From: Cysteiniphilum sp. JM-1
GTDB taxonomy: Bacteria > Pseudomonadota > Gammaproteobacteria > Francisellales > Francisellaceae
Direction: 5' to 3'
NCBI RefSeq assembly: GCF_008711525.1
Contig: NZ_VXKS01000024.1
Coordinates: 1 to 40,799 of the forward strand
DNA: 40,799 nucleotides
Part shown: positions 25,341 to 33,083 of the stretch, piece by piece
Position numbering within the stretch: position 1 is the first letter of the stretch
Layout: each line of letters begins with the position of its first letter
The notes under the pieces: generated by a model
The model's database searches: none
What the model saw: the letters and a program-made list of their open reading frames with translations, nothing else
What the model was told of the DNA's origin: nothing
Translations under genes and position numbers: made by a program

Positions 25341-25371
25341 AAAAAGTAAAAAAGTAAAAAAGTAAAAAAGC
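25341..25371. repeat. A-rich 8-bp tandem repeat upstream of glmU
   Basis: AAAAAGT followed by AAAAAAGT, AAAAAAGT and AAAAAAGC. It lies between a TATAAT at 25320 and the glmU ribosome site AAGGAG, so it falls in the presumed 5' leader. Confidence 0.85.
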
Positions 25372-25398
25372 AAAAGAAGATATTTATAAGGAGACAAA

Positions 25399-26763
25399 AT
25401 GGCATTATCAGTAGTGATCTTGGCGGCAGGTCAAGGCTCTCGCATGTGTTCTAAAAAATCCAAAGTCTTACAAACATTAGCAGGGAAAACCTTAATACAG
25501 CACGTTGTTGAAACGGTGGAGTCACTGCAAGCAGATAATATTATCGTGGTGCAGGGACATCTTGGGCAGCAGGTGCAATCCTCTTTGGAGGATAAAACAA
25601 TCACATGGGTTGAGCAAACTGATCGTTTAGGTACAGGACATGCTGTTTTACAAGCTTTACCTTATATTGATAAAGAAGATAAAGTCTTGATACTTTATGG
25701 TGATGTACCTTTAGTGTCTTTTGATACCTTGAATCATTTGATTGAGGTAACACGTGCTGATGACTTAGGTATTTTGACCGCTGAGCTTGATAATCCTCAG
25801 GGACTTGGACGGATTTTACGTAATCGCTTCGGTGAAATTGAATCGATTGTGGAAGAAAAGGATGCTTCAGATATTCAACGTCAAATTAAAGAAATTAATA
25901 CGGGTATTTATTGTGTTAGTGGTAAACACCTACATCAGTGGTTGCCTGCCATTGAAAATAACAATAAACAGAAAGAGTATTATCTAACCGATATTGTTGC
26001 CTTTGCTTGTCGCGATAAAGTTAATATTCGTGCCGCACATCCAGCGCATAACTTTGAGATTTTAGGCGTTAATACCCGTGCGCAATTGGCAGATCTTGAA
26101 AGAATGTGGCAAAAAGCGGTGGCTGAGCGCGTGATGGCAAAAGGTGTTTCTTTAGCCGATCCTAACCGTTTTGATGTTAGGGGCTCTGTTGAGATTGGGG
26201 CCGATACATGGGTGGATATTAATGTATTAATCAAAGGTAATGTTGTTATTGGTGAAGACTGTGTGATCGGTGCTAATTGTATCTTAAAAGACTGTGTGAT
26301 CGGTGATAACGTTAAAATAAAACCCAATACGATTATTGATGGTGCTGATATTAAAACCAATGCTGTTGTTGGACCTTTTGCGCGTATTCGTCCTGGGAGT
26401 GTGTTGGATGAGGGTGCGCATATTGGTAATTTTGTTGAGATTAAAAAGTCAACGATTGGCAAGGGCAGTAAAGCCAATCATTTAACGTATATTGGCGATA
26501 GCACGGTAGGTTATAACTGCAATATTGGTGCGGGTGTGATTACCTGCAATTATGATGGAGCTAATAAGCATCAAACGATAATTGGTAACGATGTATTTGT
26601 CGGCTCTGATTGTCAGTTGATTGCACCTGTAAGTATTGGCGATGGTGCTAATATCGCCGCAGGGTCAACGATTACTAAAGATGTACCAGAAGGGAAACTT
26701 ACGATTAATCGAATGAATAAGCAAACAGTTGTCCCCGGTTGGCAGCGCCCTGTTAAAAAGTAG
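25399..26763 (+). CDS. glmU: Bifunctional UDP-GlcNAc pyrophosphorylase / glucosamine-1-P acetyltransferase
   Basis: 454 aa, standard. It makes UDP-GlcNAc for peptidoglycan and LPS. The N-terminal uridyltransferase has LAAGQGSRMCSKKSKVLQTL (about 8-27) and YGDVPL. The C-terminal half (about 250-440) is a left-handed beta helix with hexapeptide repeats (VVIGEDCVIGANC, IGDNVKIKPN), with GNFVEIKKSTIG, NYDGANKHQT and the catalytic His region. GSRM-C-SKKSK has a Cys where Arg/Lys-rich residues are typical, which is not a core position. AAGGAG precedes the ATG. It is followed by glmS, the preceding enzyme class of the same pathway. Confidence 0.96.
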   Translation: MALSVVILAAGQGSRMCSKKSKVLQTLAGKTLIQHVVETVESLQADNIIVVQGHLGQQVQSSLEDKTITWVEQTDRLGTGHAVLQALPYIDKEDKVLILYGDVPLVSFDTLNHLIEVTRADDLGILTAELDNPQGLGRILRNRFGEIESIVEEKDASDIQRQIKEINTGIYCVSGKHLHQWLPAIENNNKQKEYYLTDIVAFACRDKVNIRAAHPAHNFEILGVNTRAQLADLERMWQKAVAERVMAKGVSLADPNRFDVRGSVEIGADTWVDINVLIKGNVVIGEDCVIGANCILKDCVIGDNVKIKPNTIIDGADIKTNAVVGPFARIRPGSVLDEGAHIGNFVEIKKSTIGKGSKANHLTYIGDSTVGYNCNIGAGVITCNYDGANKHQTIIGNDVFVGSDCQLIAPVSIGDGANIAAGSTITKDVPEGKLTINRMNKQTVVPGWQRPVKK

Positions 26764-26776
26764 CAAATATGATTTA

Positions 26777-26796
26777 GGGACGTATTGCATACGCCC
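26777..26796. repeat. Dispersed palindromic repeat, GGGCGTAT family (inverse orientation)
   Basis: GGGACGTATTGCATACGCCC, the reverse-complement form of the copies at 9725 and 10266 with one inserted A. Confidence 0.8.
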
Positions 26797-26815
26797 AAAA
26801 AAAATCAAGAAAGTA

Positions 26816-26835
26816 GGGGCGTATTGCATGCGCCC
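26816..26835. repeat. Dispersed palindromic repeat, second tandem copy
   Basis: GGGGCGTATTGCATGCGCCC, 19 bp after the previous copy, together filling the glmU-glmS gap. Two adjacent copies could form separate hairpins in a glmUS transcript. Confidence 0.8.
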
Positions 26836-26858
26836 AACAAACAAAAAGCGAGAAAATT

Positions 26859-28706
26859 ATGTGTGGTATTGTTGGTGCGGTTTCAGAGCGCAATGTATTA
26901 GCGATTTTACTTGAGGGGCTAAAGCGCCTTGAATATCGTGGATATGACTCAGCCGGTGTGGCGTTATTAGATAATAAAGGCAAAATTGAGCGTATACGTG
27001 CTCTGGGTAAAGTTCAGATGCTTGCAGAGAAAGTGGCTAAAGACAGTGGCTTTAAAGGATCTACTGGCATTGCACATACCCGTTGGGCAACGCATGGCGA
27101 ACCATCAGAGCAAAACGCGCATCCACATGTCAGCCAGTCAGGTAAAATTGCGATTGTACATAATGGTATTATTGAAAACTATATGTCCCTCAAGGAGCAG
27201 CTTATTGCAGAGGGTGTGTCATTTCAATCACAAACAGATACTGAGGTGGTCGCGCATTTGCTAGAGCATCATTGGAATACTAAACATGACTTTATTAGTA
27301 ATGTGCAGGCAGTAATTAAGAAGCTCAAAGGTGCGTATGGTCTGGCAGTTATGCATGAGGATCACCCGTACAGTATCGTTGTGGTGCGTTCAGGCTCCCC
27401 TATTGTAATAGGCTTCGGCATTGGTGAGAATTTTATTTCTTCTGATACTTTGTCATTATTGCCTGTTACCAATCGTTTTGCTTATCTTGATGAGGGTGAT
27501 ATGGCACTTGTCACACGTGAAAAAGTGGAAGCCTATGATCAAGCAGGGATTAAAAAAGTCTTAGATATTAAAGAGCTAGATCAAGCCCAAGATGCTGCCG
27601 CTAAGGGTAAGTATAAGCATTATATGCAAAAAGAAATCTTCGAGCAGCCGCAAGTGATTGCCGATACATTTGCTAATTGTATTAGTGTGGATAATGAGAT
27701 TATTATTGAGAAGTTTGGCTTGGAAGCCAAATCACTTTTTGCTGATGTTGAGCATGTTAAAATCGTAGCTTGTGGCACCAGTTTCCACGCCGGATTGATC
27801 GCTAAATACTGGATAGAGGAATATGCACAAATTCCTGTTGATGTTGAGATTGCCAGTGAGTTTCGTTATCGCCAGAGTGTGGTGCCAAAAAATAGTTTAT
27901 TTATCACGGTATCGCAATCAGGAGAAACCGCAGATACCTTGGCAGCATTGCGTCAAGCCAAAGTGCTTGGGTTTATGAAGACATTGAGTATCTGTAATAT
28001 GCCTAATAGCTCAATGGTGCGTGAAGCTGATTTGGTGTTTATGACGCAAGCTGGTCTTGAAATGGGGGTCGCTTCAACCAAAGCATTTACCACGCAGTTA
28101 GTTGGTTTTCTGCTTCTTGCAGTTGCCTTGGGTAAGTCACGAAAAGTGTTGAGCTTAGCGCTTGAGAAAAATATTTTGGCATCACTCAAAAAAGCACCTG
28201 AAATTGCTAAAAATATCTTGGCTTTAGATGCTGAGATTGAGCAGCTTTCTTATGACTTTGTTGAGAAACATCATACCTTGTTTTTAGGTCGTGGTGTGCA
28301 ATATCCAGTGGCATTAGAGGGAGCACTTAAACTCAAAGAGATCTCTTATATTCATGCTGAGGCCTATCCTGCAGGTGAGCTTAAGCACGGTCCATTAGCT
28401 TTGGTGGATAAAGATATGCCGATTGTCGCGGTTGCACCTAATGACACGTTACTTGAGAAACTTGAGAGTAATTTGCAAGAAGTGCAAGCACGTGGTGGCA
28501 AGCTCTATGTGTTTGTTGATCATGCGATTAGTCAATCACTACATATTGATTCTAAGCACACTTTTATTATTGAGAGTGTGCCAGAGGTTGTCTCACCGAT
28601 TATTTTCACCATTCCATTGCAGCTTTTCTCTTATCACGTGGCAGTGCAAAAAGGTACAGATGTTGATCAGCCGCGCAATTTAGCAAAATCAGTAACGGTT
28701 GAGTAA
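26859..28706 (+). CDS. glmS: Glutamine-fructose-6-phosphate aminotransferase
   Basis: 615 aa, near the usual 609. It makes glucosamine-6-phosphate from fructose-6-P and glutamine. The N-terminal glutaminase begins MCGIVGAV with catalytic Cys2; RWATHGEP and HNGIIENY follow. The C-terminal isomerase has two SIS domains with ACGTSFHAG, SQSGETADT, GRG and EGALKLKEISYIHAEAYPAG, ending DQPRNLAKSVTVE. It is downstream of glmU and overlaps tsaB by one base (TAATG). Confidence 0.96.
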   Translation: MCGIVGAVSERNVLAILLEGLKRLEYRGYDSAGVALLDNKGKIERIRALGKVQMLAEKVAKDSGFKGSTGIAHTRWATHGEPSEQNAHPHVSQSGKIAIVHNGIIENYMSLKEQLIAEGVSFQSQTDTEVVAHLLEHHWNTKHDFISNVQAVIKKLKGAYGLAVMHEDHPYSIVVVRSGSPIVIGFGIGENFISSDTLSLLPVTNRFAYLDEGDMALVTREKVEAYDQAGIKKVLDIKELDQAQDAAAKGKYKHYMQKEIFEQPQVIADTFANCISVDNEIIIEKFGLEAKSLFADVEHVKIVACGTSFHAGLIAKYWIEEYAQIPVDVEIASEFRYRQSVVPKNSLFITVSQSGETADTLAALRQAKVLGFMKTLSICNMPNSSMVREADLVFMTQAGLEMGVASTKAFTTQLVGFLLLAVALGKSRKVLSLALEKNILASLKKAPEIAKNILALDAEIEQLSYDFVEKHHTLFLGRGVQYPVALEGALKLKEISYIHAEAYPAGELKHGPLALVDKDMPIVAVAPNDTLLEKLESNLQEVQARGGKLYVFVDHAISQSLHIDSKHTFIIESVPEVVSPIIFTIPLQLFSYHVAVQKGTDVDQPRNLAKSVTVE

Positions 28707-29371
28707 TGAATATTCTGGCAATTGATACCTCAAGTGCTTATTGCTCGATAGCACTCTTTACAGAAGATAAACAGTGCTTTAGCGTAACGCGTCATATTCC
28801 GCGTAAGCATAATGAGCAGCTTTTACCAATGATTGATGAGCTAGTCATGCAATCAGGTATAAACAAAAGAGATATTAATTTACTTGCTTATGGTGTGGGA
28901 CCTGGCAGCTTTGTTGGTGTGCGTTTAGCTGCAGCGGCTATTCAAGCAATGGCATTAACACTAGATTGCCCCGTGGTTGGTTTCTCATCAATGCAAGCAA
29001 TTGCAATGAGTGCTTATCATCGCTATAAGGCGGAGCATATAACTGTCATGCTTGATGCGCGTATGTCAGATGTTTATTTTGGGCAATATATCTGGGATAA
29101 AGATTTTAAGATCATGAAAATCATTCAAGAAAAATGCCTTAAAGTTGCCGCATTTAATCAGGCGATTGAAGAGCAAAACTTAGGATTTATTATTGGCGAG
29201 GTGATCAATGATGTGGATATTGAGCTTAATGCCATTGATTACTGTCCGGATGTCAGTTTGTTGCAAGAAGTGATTCTGTATAATTATCAACAGTCTAAAT
29301 TTGATCACCAGTCTCAAACTATCGTCCAGCCTGTCTATTTGCAGGGCACTTCTCAATGGAAAAAGTTGTAA
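28706..29371 (+). CDS. tsaB: tRNA t6A threonylcarbamoyltransferase complex subunit TsaB
   Basis: 221 aa. TsaB partners TsaD and TsaE to make the t6A37 modification of ANN-decoding tRNAs. It has an ASKHA fold: MNILAIDTSSAYCSIAL at the start, HNEQLLPMIDEL and GVGPGSFVGVRLAAAAIQAMA, the TsaB hallmark. Metal-binding HxxxH of TsaD is absent, as expected. Translationally coupled to glmS (TAATG). It ends 2 bp from the dnaX stop, convergent. Confidence 0.93.
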   Translation: MNILAIDTSSAYCSIALFTEDKQCFSVTRHIPRKHNEQLLPMIDELVMQSGINKRDINLLAYGVGPGSFVGVRLAAAAIQAMALTLDCPVVGFSSMQAIAMSAYHRYKAEHITVMLDARMSDVYFGQYIWDKDFKIMKIIQEKCLKVAAFNQAIEEQNLGFIIGEVINDVDIELNAIDYCPDVSLLQEVILYNYQQSKFDHQSQTIVQPVYLQGTSQWKKL

Positions 29372-29373
29372 AT

Positions 29374-31365
29374 TTAGCTTTTAAGTTTGATATTACTTTT
29401 ATCGAGTTGAAATCCTAACTGTTCAAGGTTTTTAATCTCAGGATTCGCTTTTAATGAGGTGTAAATTTCATCGATTTTTTGTGCCTTTTGTTGTTGAATG
29501 ACCTGTGCAGGTGTCACTTGTGTTGCCACAGGAGGAATTGATGTTTCAACGGTATGATCAATTGGTGATATAACAGTAACTGCTGAAGTAGTATCTGCTG
29601 TTGATTGCTTAGCCATTTGCTCAGCAGCTGGCGCTAATGTGATATTAGTATTTGCTTTAGTTGGTGCTTGATCTTGGTTTAAATGGCTAAAATTAACCTT
29701 AATATTACGCCCTTGTTTAAGACTTAAGGCATCTTCAATTTTCTTAATCGCATTCGTTGTAATGAGCGCTTTAATCGAATCAGAAGTTTGTAACGTATAG
29801 ATATTATCACTGTTATCAAGCAAGCTTGAGTTCAAGACAATTTGTAATGTTGTGCCTTTAAGTCCAAGGCTTTGACTTAGGTGGTACCAATCAATTTTAC
29901 TATTGTTGATTAGCGAATTAGTATCATTAACAATTGCATCAGCCTTTGGTGCGGTAATTGTATTATTGTCTGCTATTGTTTCGGCTTTTTCAGCTTTTTT
30001 GGCCGCCATATGCTTGGTGTCAGATTTAGGCTCTTCGGCAATCATTGACTTGATTGGTTCATTAAGCGTTTTGCCTTCTGTCACAAGGCTTGGTGTGATA
30101 GCTTTATCGGTAACAGACGCAATAACAGTGGGTTTATGCGCTTGACTAGCAGAATGAGATTCACTTGGCGCTGCAAGTGCTATTTTAAGTGCGCTTAGAT
30201 CAGGTTTTTTATTTAGGCTTGGCGCTGTCTTTGTATTTGTCAGCGGTACTGTTTTGTTTGCCGCTTGTGACACAGGCAGCAAATCCAGTGAAAAAGCACA
30301 CAAGCGTAATAATGCCATGCCTAACCCACATTGGGCGTTTGGCGCCAGATGAAGATCTTCTTTAGCCTTGATTGTTAGCTGGTAATAAAGCTGCAATGTA
30401 TCTTTACTGTAATGTTCTGATATGGTTTTAAGAATTTCATCTGAGCATGGAATGCTTGATAAGCCTTGATAGCTAAAACCAATAAGGCTTGCGTAATAAA
30501 AGCATTCTGCCAGAGCGTTTAATACGGACTGTGGTGATTTCCCCGCGAGAATAATCTCATCTGAAAAGTTAATAATGGCGTTAGTATTTTCCTCTAACAA
30601 TGCAATCACTAGTTTATCAATCATTTCCTTATCAACAATGCCAAGCATCGTTTGCACAGCATGTGTTAGAATCTCACCTTTGCTATAAGCAATTGATTGA
30701 TCAGTTAAACTCAGTGCATCACGCATACTGCCATCAGCAGCGTGAGCAATAATTTTTAATGCATTTTGCTCAAAAGTAATTGCCTCAAGCCCAAGGATTT
30801 CAACGAGTTTTTGCTCAATTTGCGTCTCACTTAAGTGCTTTAAGTTAAACTGCAAACAGCGTGATAAAATCGTGATAGGTAGTTTATGTGGATCAGTTGT
30901 TGCTAACAGAAACTTAACGTGCTCTGGTGGCTCTTCAAGTGTCTTAAGAAGTGCGTTGAAGCTGTGTTGCGATAACATATGTACTTCATCAATTAGATAA
31001 ATTTTATATTTACCTTGGCTTGGCATGTATTGGACATTATCAAGAATATCGCGTGTGTCCTCAACTTTAGTGCGTGATGCAGCATCAATCTCAATCAAAT
31101 CAACAAAACGACCTTGCTCAATCGCAACACAGTGCTCACATTGTCCACAAGGATGAGAGGAGACACCATTTAAACAATTGACCGATTTTGCCAGAAGGCG
31201 TGCCAAAGAGGTTTTACCAACGCCTCGAGTTCCTGTGAAAAGATAAGCGTGATGTAAACGATTTTGATCCAATGCATGGATTAAGCTATTTAAAACGTGT
31301 TGTTGACCAACGACTTCGGAGAAGTTTTTAGGGCGATATTTACGGGCTAAAACCTGATAAGACAT
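29374..31365 (-). CDS. dnaX: DNA polymerase III subunit gamma/tau
   Basis: 663 aa, similar to E. coli tau (643). Clamp-loader AAA+ ATPase: Walker A GTRGVGKT (45-52), zinc cysteines 64, 73, 76 and 79, Walker B LIDEVHM (124-130), sensor SRC (168-170). AAA+ and collar domains run to about 365. Then there is a Ser/Thr/Ala/Lys-rich linker (370-475) and a tau-specific C-terminal domain (about 478-663). A run of six A at codons 456-457 with a -1 TGA just after could produce a short gamma form. It has only a weak ribosome site. The convergent tsaB stop is 2 bp away. Confidence 0.95.
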   Translation of the reverse strand: MSYQVLARKYRPKNFSEVVGQQHVLNSLIHALDQNRLHHAYLFTGTRGVGKTSLARLLAKSVNCLNGVSSHPCGQCEHCVAIEQGRFVDLIEIDAASRTKVEDTRDILDNVQYMPSQGKYKIYLIDEVHMLSQHSFNALLKTLEEPPEHVKFLLATTDPHKLPITILSRCLQFNLKHLSETQIEQKLVEILGLEAITFEQNALKIIAHAADGSMRDALSLTDQSIAYSKGEILTHAVQTMLGIVDKEMIDKLVIALLEENTNAIINFSDEIILAGKSPQSVLNALAECFYYASLIGFSYQGLSSIPCSDEILKTISEHYSKDTLQLYYQLTIKAKEDLHLAPNAQCGLGMALLRLCAFSLDLLPVSQAANKTVPLTNTKTAPSLNKKPDLSALKIALAAPSESHSASQAHKPTVIASVTDKAITPSLVTEGKTLNEPIKSMIAEEPKSDTKHMAAKKAEKAETIADNNTITAPKADAIVNDTNSLINNSKIDWYHLSQSLGLKGTTLQIVLNSSLLDNSDNIYTLQTSDSIKALITTNAIKKIEDALSLKQGRNIKVNFSHLNQDQAPTKANTNITLAPAAEQMAKQSTADTTSAVTVISPIDHTVETSIPPVATQVTPAQVIQQQKAQKIDEIYTSLKANPEIKNLEQLGFQLDKSNIKLKS
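29989..30000 (-). promoter_or_regulatory. Possible programmed slippage site in dnaX
   Basis: On the coding strand, GCC AAA AAA GCT GAA: six A cover codons 456-457 (30000-29995). Slipping back one base reads AAA AAA AGC TGA and stops at once, giving a 458-aa protein. E. coli dnaX slips on A AAA AAG and also reaches TGA after one more codon. Here the heptamer starts with C, so ribosomal slippage would be less favourable; transcriptional slippage is an alternative. Confidence 0.35.
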
Positions 31366-31463
31366 GTATGCACTTTGCTAACTCAAATTGCCAACTAGTA
31401 TAACGACAACCTTGCCTAATGCACAGTGCGTTTGTTGGTTTTTATGCGTTGATTGATAGTTTT

Positions 31464-31748
31464 CTAGTGCCATGGTTTATAGAGAAAATTATCGGCATTT
31501 ATTTCTTTTTTTAATCTTTGCTTGATATGTATTGAGGGGTATTTGCAGCTAACTTTATATGGGACTAGCTTAATTTTGTATTTAGCAAACCATTTCCTAA
31601 CTGTACTTTCCTTGAAGCCCAATTGGTTTGCCAGTTCTTGATAACTTAACTGCGAAGCTTTGATCTTCTCAAGAGCTTCATTTACATCAACTTGATAAAC
31701 GACCTTTATGCTGTCCGCAAAGCTTATAGTACTATATTGATTTGCCAT
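31464..31748 (-). CDS. Small helix-turn-helix protein, 94 aa
   Basis: Residues about 30-60 (LSYQELANQLGFKESTVRKW, then FAKYKIKL) form a clear helix-turn-helix of the sigma-region-4/transposase-like type. The N-terminal 28 residues and the basic C-terminal part (KYPSIHIKQRLKKEI) are not recognised. AAGGAAGG lies four bases before the ATG, a strong ribosome site. It follows the exported 230-aa gene by 25 bp on the same strand, so it may be the last gene of the effector locus and regulate it. It could alternatively be a remnant of an IS HTH protein. Confidence 0.6.
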   Translation of the reverse strand: MANQYSTISFADSIKVVYQVDVNEALEKIKASQLSYQELANQLGFKESTVRKWFAKYKIKLVPYKVSCKYPSIHIKQRLKKEINADNFLYKPWH

Positions 31749-31773
31749 AATCCTTCCTTATTTATATATAACT

Positions 31774-32466
31774 CTACCAATGAGTAGTTGGACAGTGACC
31801 ACCAGTAAAGGAGCTAGAAAGGCAATACTGACCCAGTGTGCTATCAAACGTCCATCGAGTATTGGAAAACCCATAAGGCGCGGACCTAGTTTCTAGCTGA
31901 CTGAAATATTCGGCAAGCTGATTGGGGGAGTCGTCATTAAAGATATCTTCCAATGCATTTTTAGTAGTCTCATCAGCAACGAGTTTATGAGCCCAAACAT
32001 CAAAATCATTTCCTGGATCGAAGGAACGAAGCATGGGAGCTGGACCCAAAATCAAATTGGGCGTTAACCATGTTAAATAGCTATTGGTTAAAGCGCTGCA
32101 GTTGTTTACATTTCCACCCCTGAAATCATCTATTACAGTCTGTGGGGCACCAGAATTAGCCAAAATTGCTATAATTTTATTTACACCATCTCTATATTCA
32201 TTTCCTCTAGGATGACCAGAAAAAGCTTTATTTATTCGTTCAATTAAAACCGCCTTATCCAATACGTGATGCCTCGTGGCTGATAGGGCTCCAGCAGCAT
32301 GGCCAGCCGTTGGATGACATCCGTTGATATTGCATGGAATATATGTCCCTCCAGGAATGTTAGCTGGTCTGTTATTGTTTACACTCGCTCTACAAGTTGC
32401 TGATAATATATTTACTGATACTATTGATAGTAAAATGGTAAAGATATATATTTTTCGATTAAGCAT
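31774..32466 (-). CDS. Exported hypothetical protein with conserved cysteines
   Basis: 230 aa from the ATG at 32466, chosen because GAGG lies five bases ahead and the protein then begins with a signal peptide (MLNRKIYIFTILLSIVSVNI, cleavage near ATCRA). The mature part has Cys in YIPCNINGCHP, NNCSAL, QYCLSS and GGHCPT, suggesting disulfides, plus several His (AGHAAG, ATRHHVLDK). No family recognised. It lies in the minus-strand run that begins with the PI-PLC gene and ends 25 bp before the HTH gene, and is probably secreted along with it. A toxin or host-directed role is only an inference from position. Confidence 0.6.
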   Translation of the reverse strand: MLNRKIYIFTILLSIVSVNILSATCRASVNNNRPANIPGGTYIPCNINGCHPTAGHAAGALSATRHHVLDKAVLIERINKAFSGHPRGNEYRDGVNKIIAILANSGAPQTVIDDFRGGNVNNCSALTNSYLTWLTPNLILGPAPMLRSFDPGNDFDVWAHKLVADETTKNALEDIFNDDSPNQLAEYFSQLETRSAPYGFSNTRWTFDSTLGQYCLSSSFTGGHCPTTHW

Positions 32467-32553
32467 TGATACCTCGCTTTTTATTAAAATTTGTGGGAGA
32501 GCCAAGGGGCTCAGAAAATATTGAAATTACAGTGTCAGCTAAAATAATACTTA

Positions 32554-33045
32554 TTAACGATCTGTTGGTAATTCCTCTAAGGCATATAAAATTTGTATAG
32601 TAGCTAACTCAGCATCTATATCACTAAGTGGCCCAAAGTTTTTAATCAACTTTGTTTTCGCAGTGATATTGCACTTTGCAAATGTATCAGAGTATGGATC
32701 AGGATCTCCATGTGGCTGACAGTATTCGATCAGGTACAGACTTCTGTCTGTATAATCATCGTATAATTTCATCAGTTCAATGGAGCTTATAATTTTCTGT
32801 TTCCACTTTTGAAAGCTATCAAAATCAGCCTTTTTAGCATCTTTACATGTCTTAATCGAAGGATCATTAAAAGCTGCTAAATTATATGCAGCTCTTGAAA
32901 GTGGTAATTCATCATCTGTGAAATTGCTTCTAATACCAACATTATATTTGCAAGCATTATACATATCCATGTTTTTGTCTTCAGACATCCCATTGCTATA
33001 AACAAGTGATAAAGCAAATGTAATAATTAAATTTTTTAATTTCAT
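32554..33045 (-). CDS. Exported hypothetical protein, 163 aa
   Basis: Starts with a signal peptide (MKLKNLIITFALSLVYSNG). The mature protein of about 143 residues is mostly helical, with cysteines in NACKYN, KTCKDA, EYCQPH and AKCNIT, four in total, enough for two disulfides. No domain recognised. It begins 38 bp after the PI-PLC stop on the same strand, so co-transcription is likely. Possible roles include a chaperone, inhibitor or co-factor of the phospholipase, but nothing in the sequence decides. Confidence 0.6.
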   Translation of the reverse strand: MKLKNLIITFALSLVYSNGMSEDKNMDMYNACKYNVGIRSNFTDDELPLSRAAYNLAAFNDPSIKTCKDAKKADFDSFQKWKQKIISSIELMKLYDDYTDRSLYLIEYCQPHGDPDPYSDTFAKCNITAKTKLIKNFGPLSDIDAELATIQILYALEELPTDR

Positions 33046-33083
33046 ATTTTCATCCTATTTGATTTTAATTGATATTTTTATAT

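Noticed and set aside
25980-26477. 165-codon minus-strand frame inside glmU
   Set aside because: A shadow of the repetitive beta-helix coding region; no independent support.
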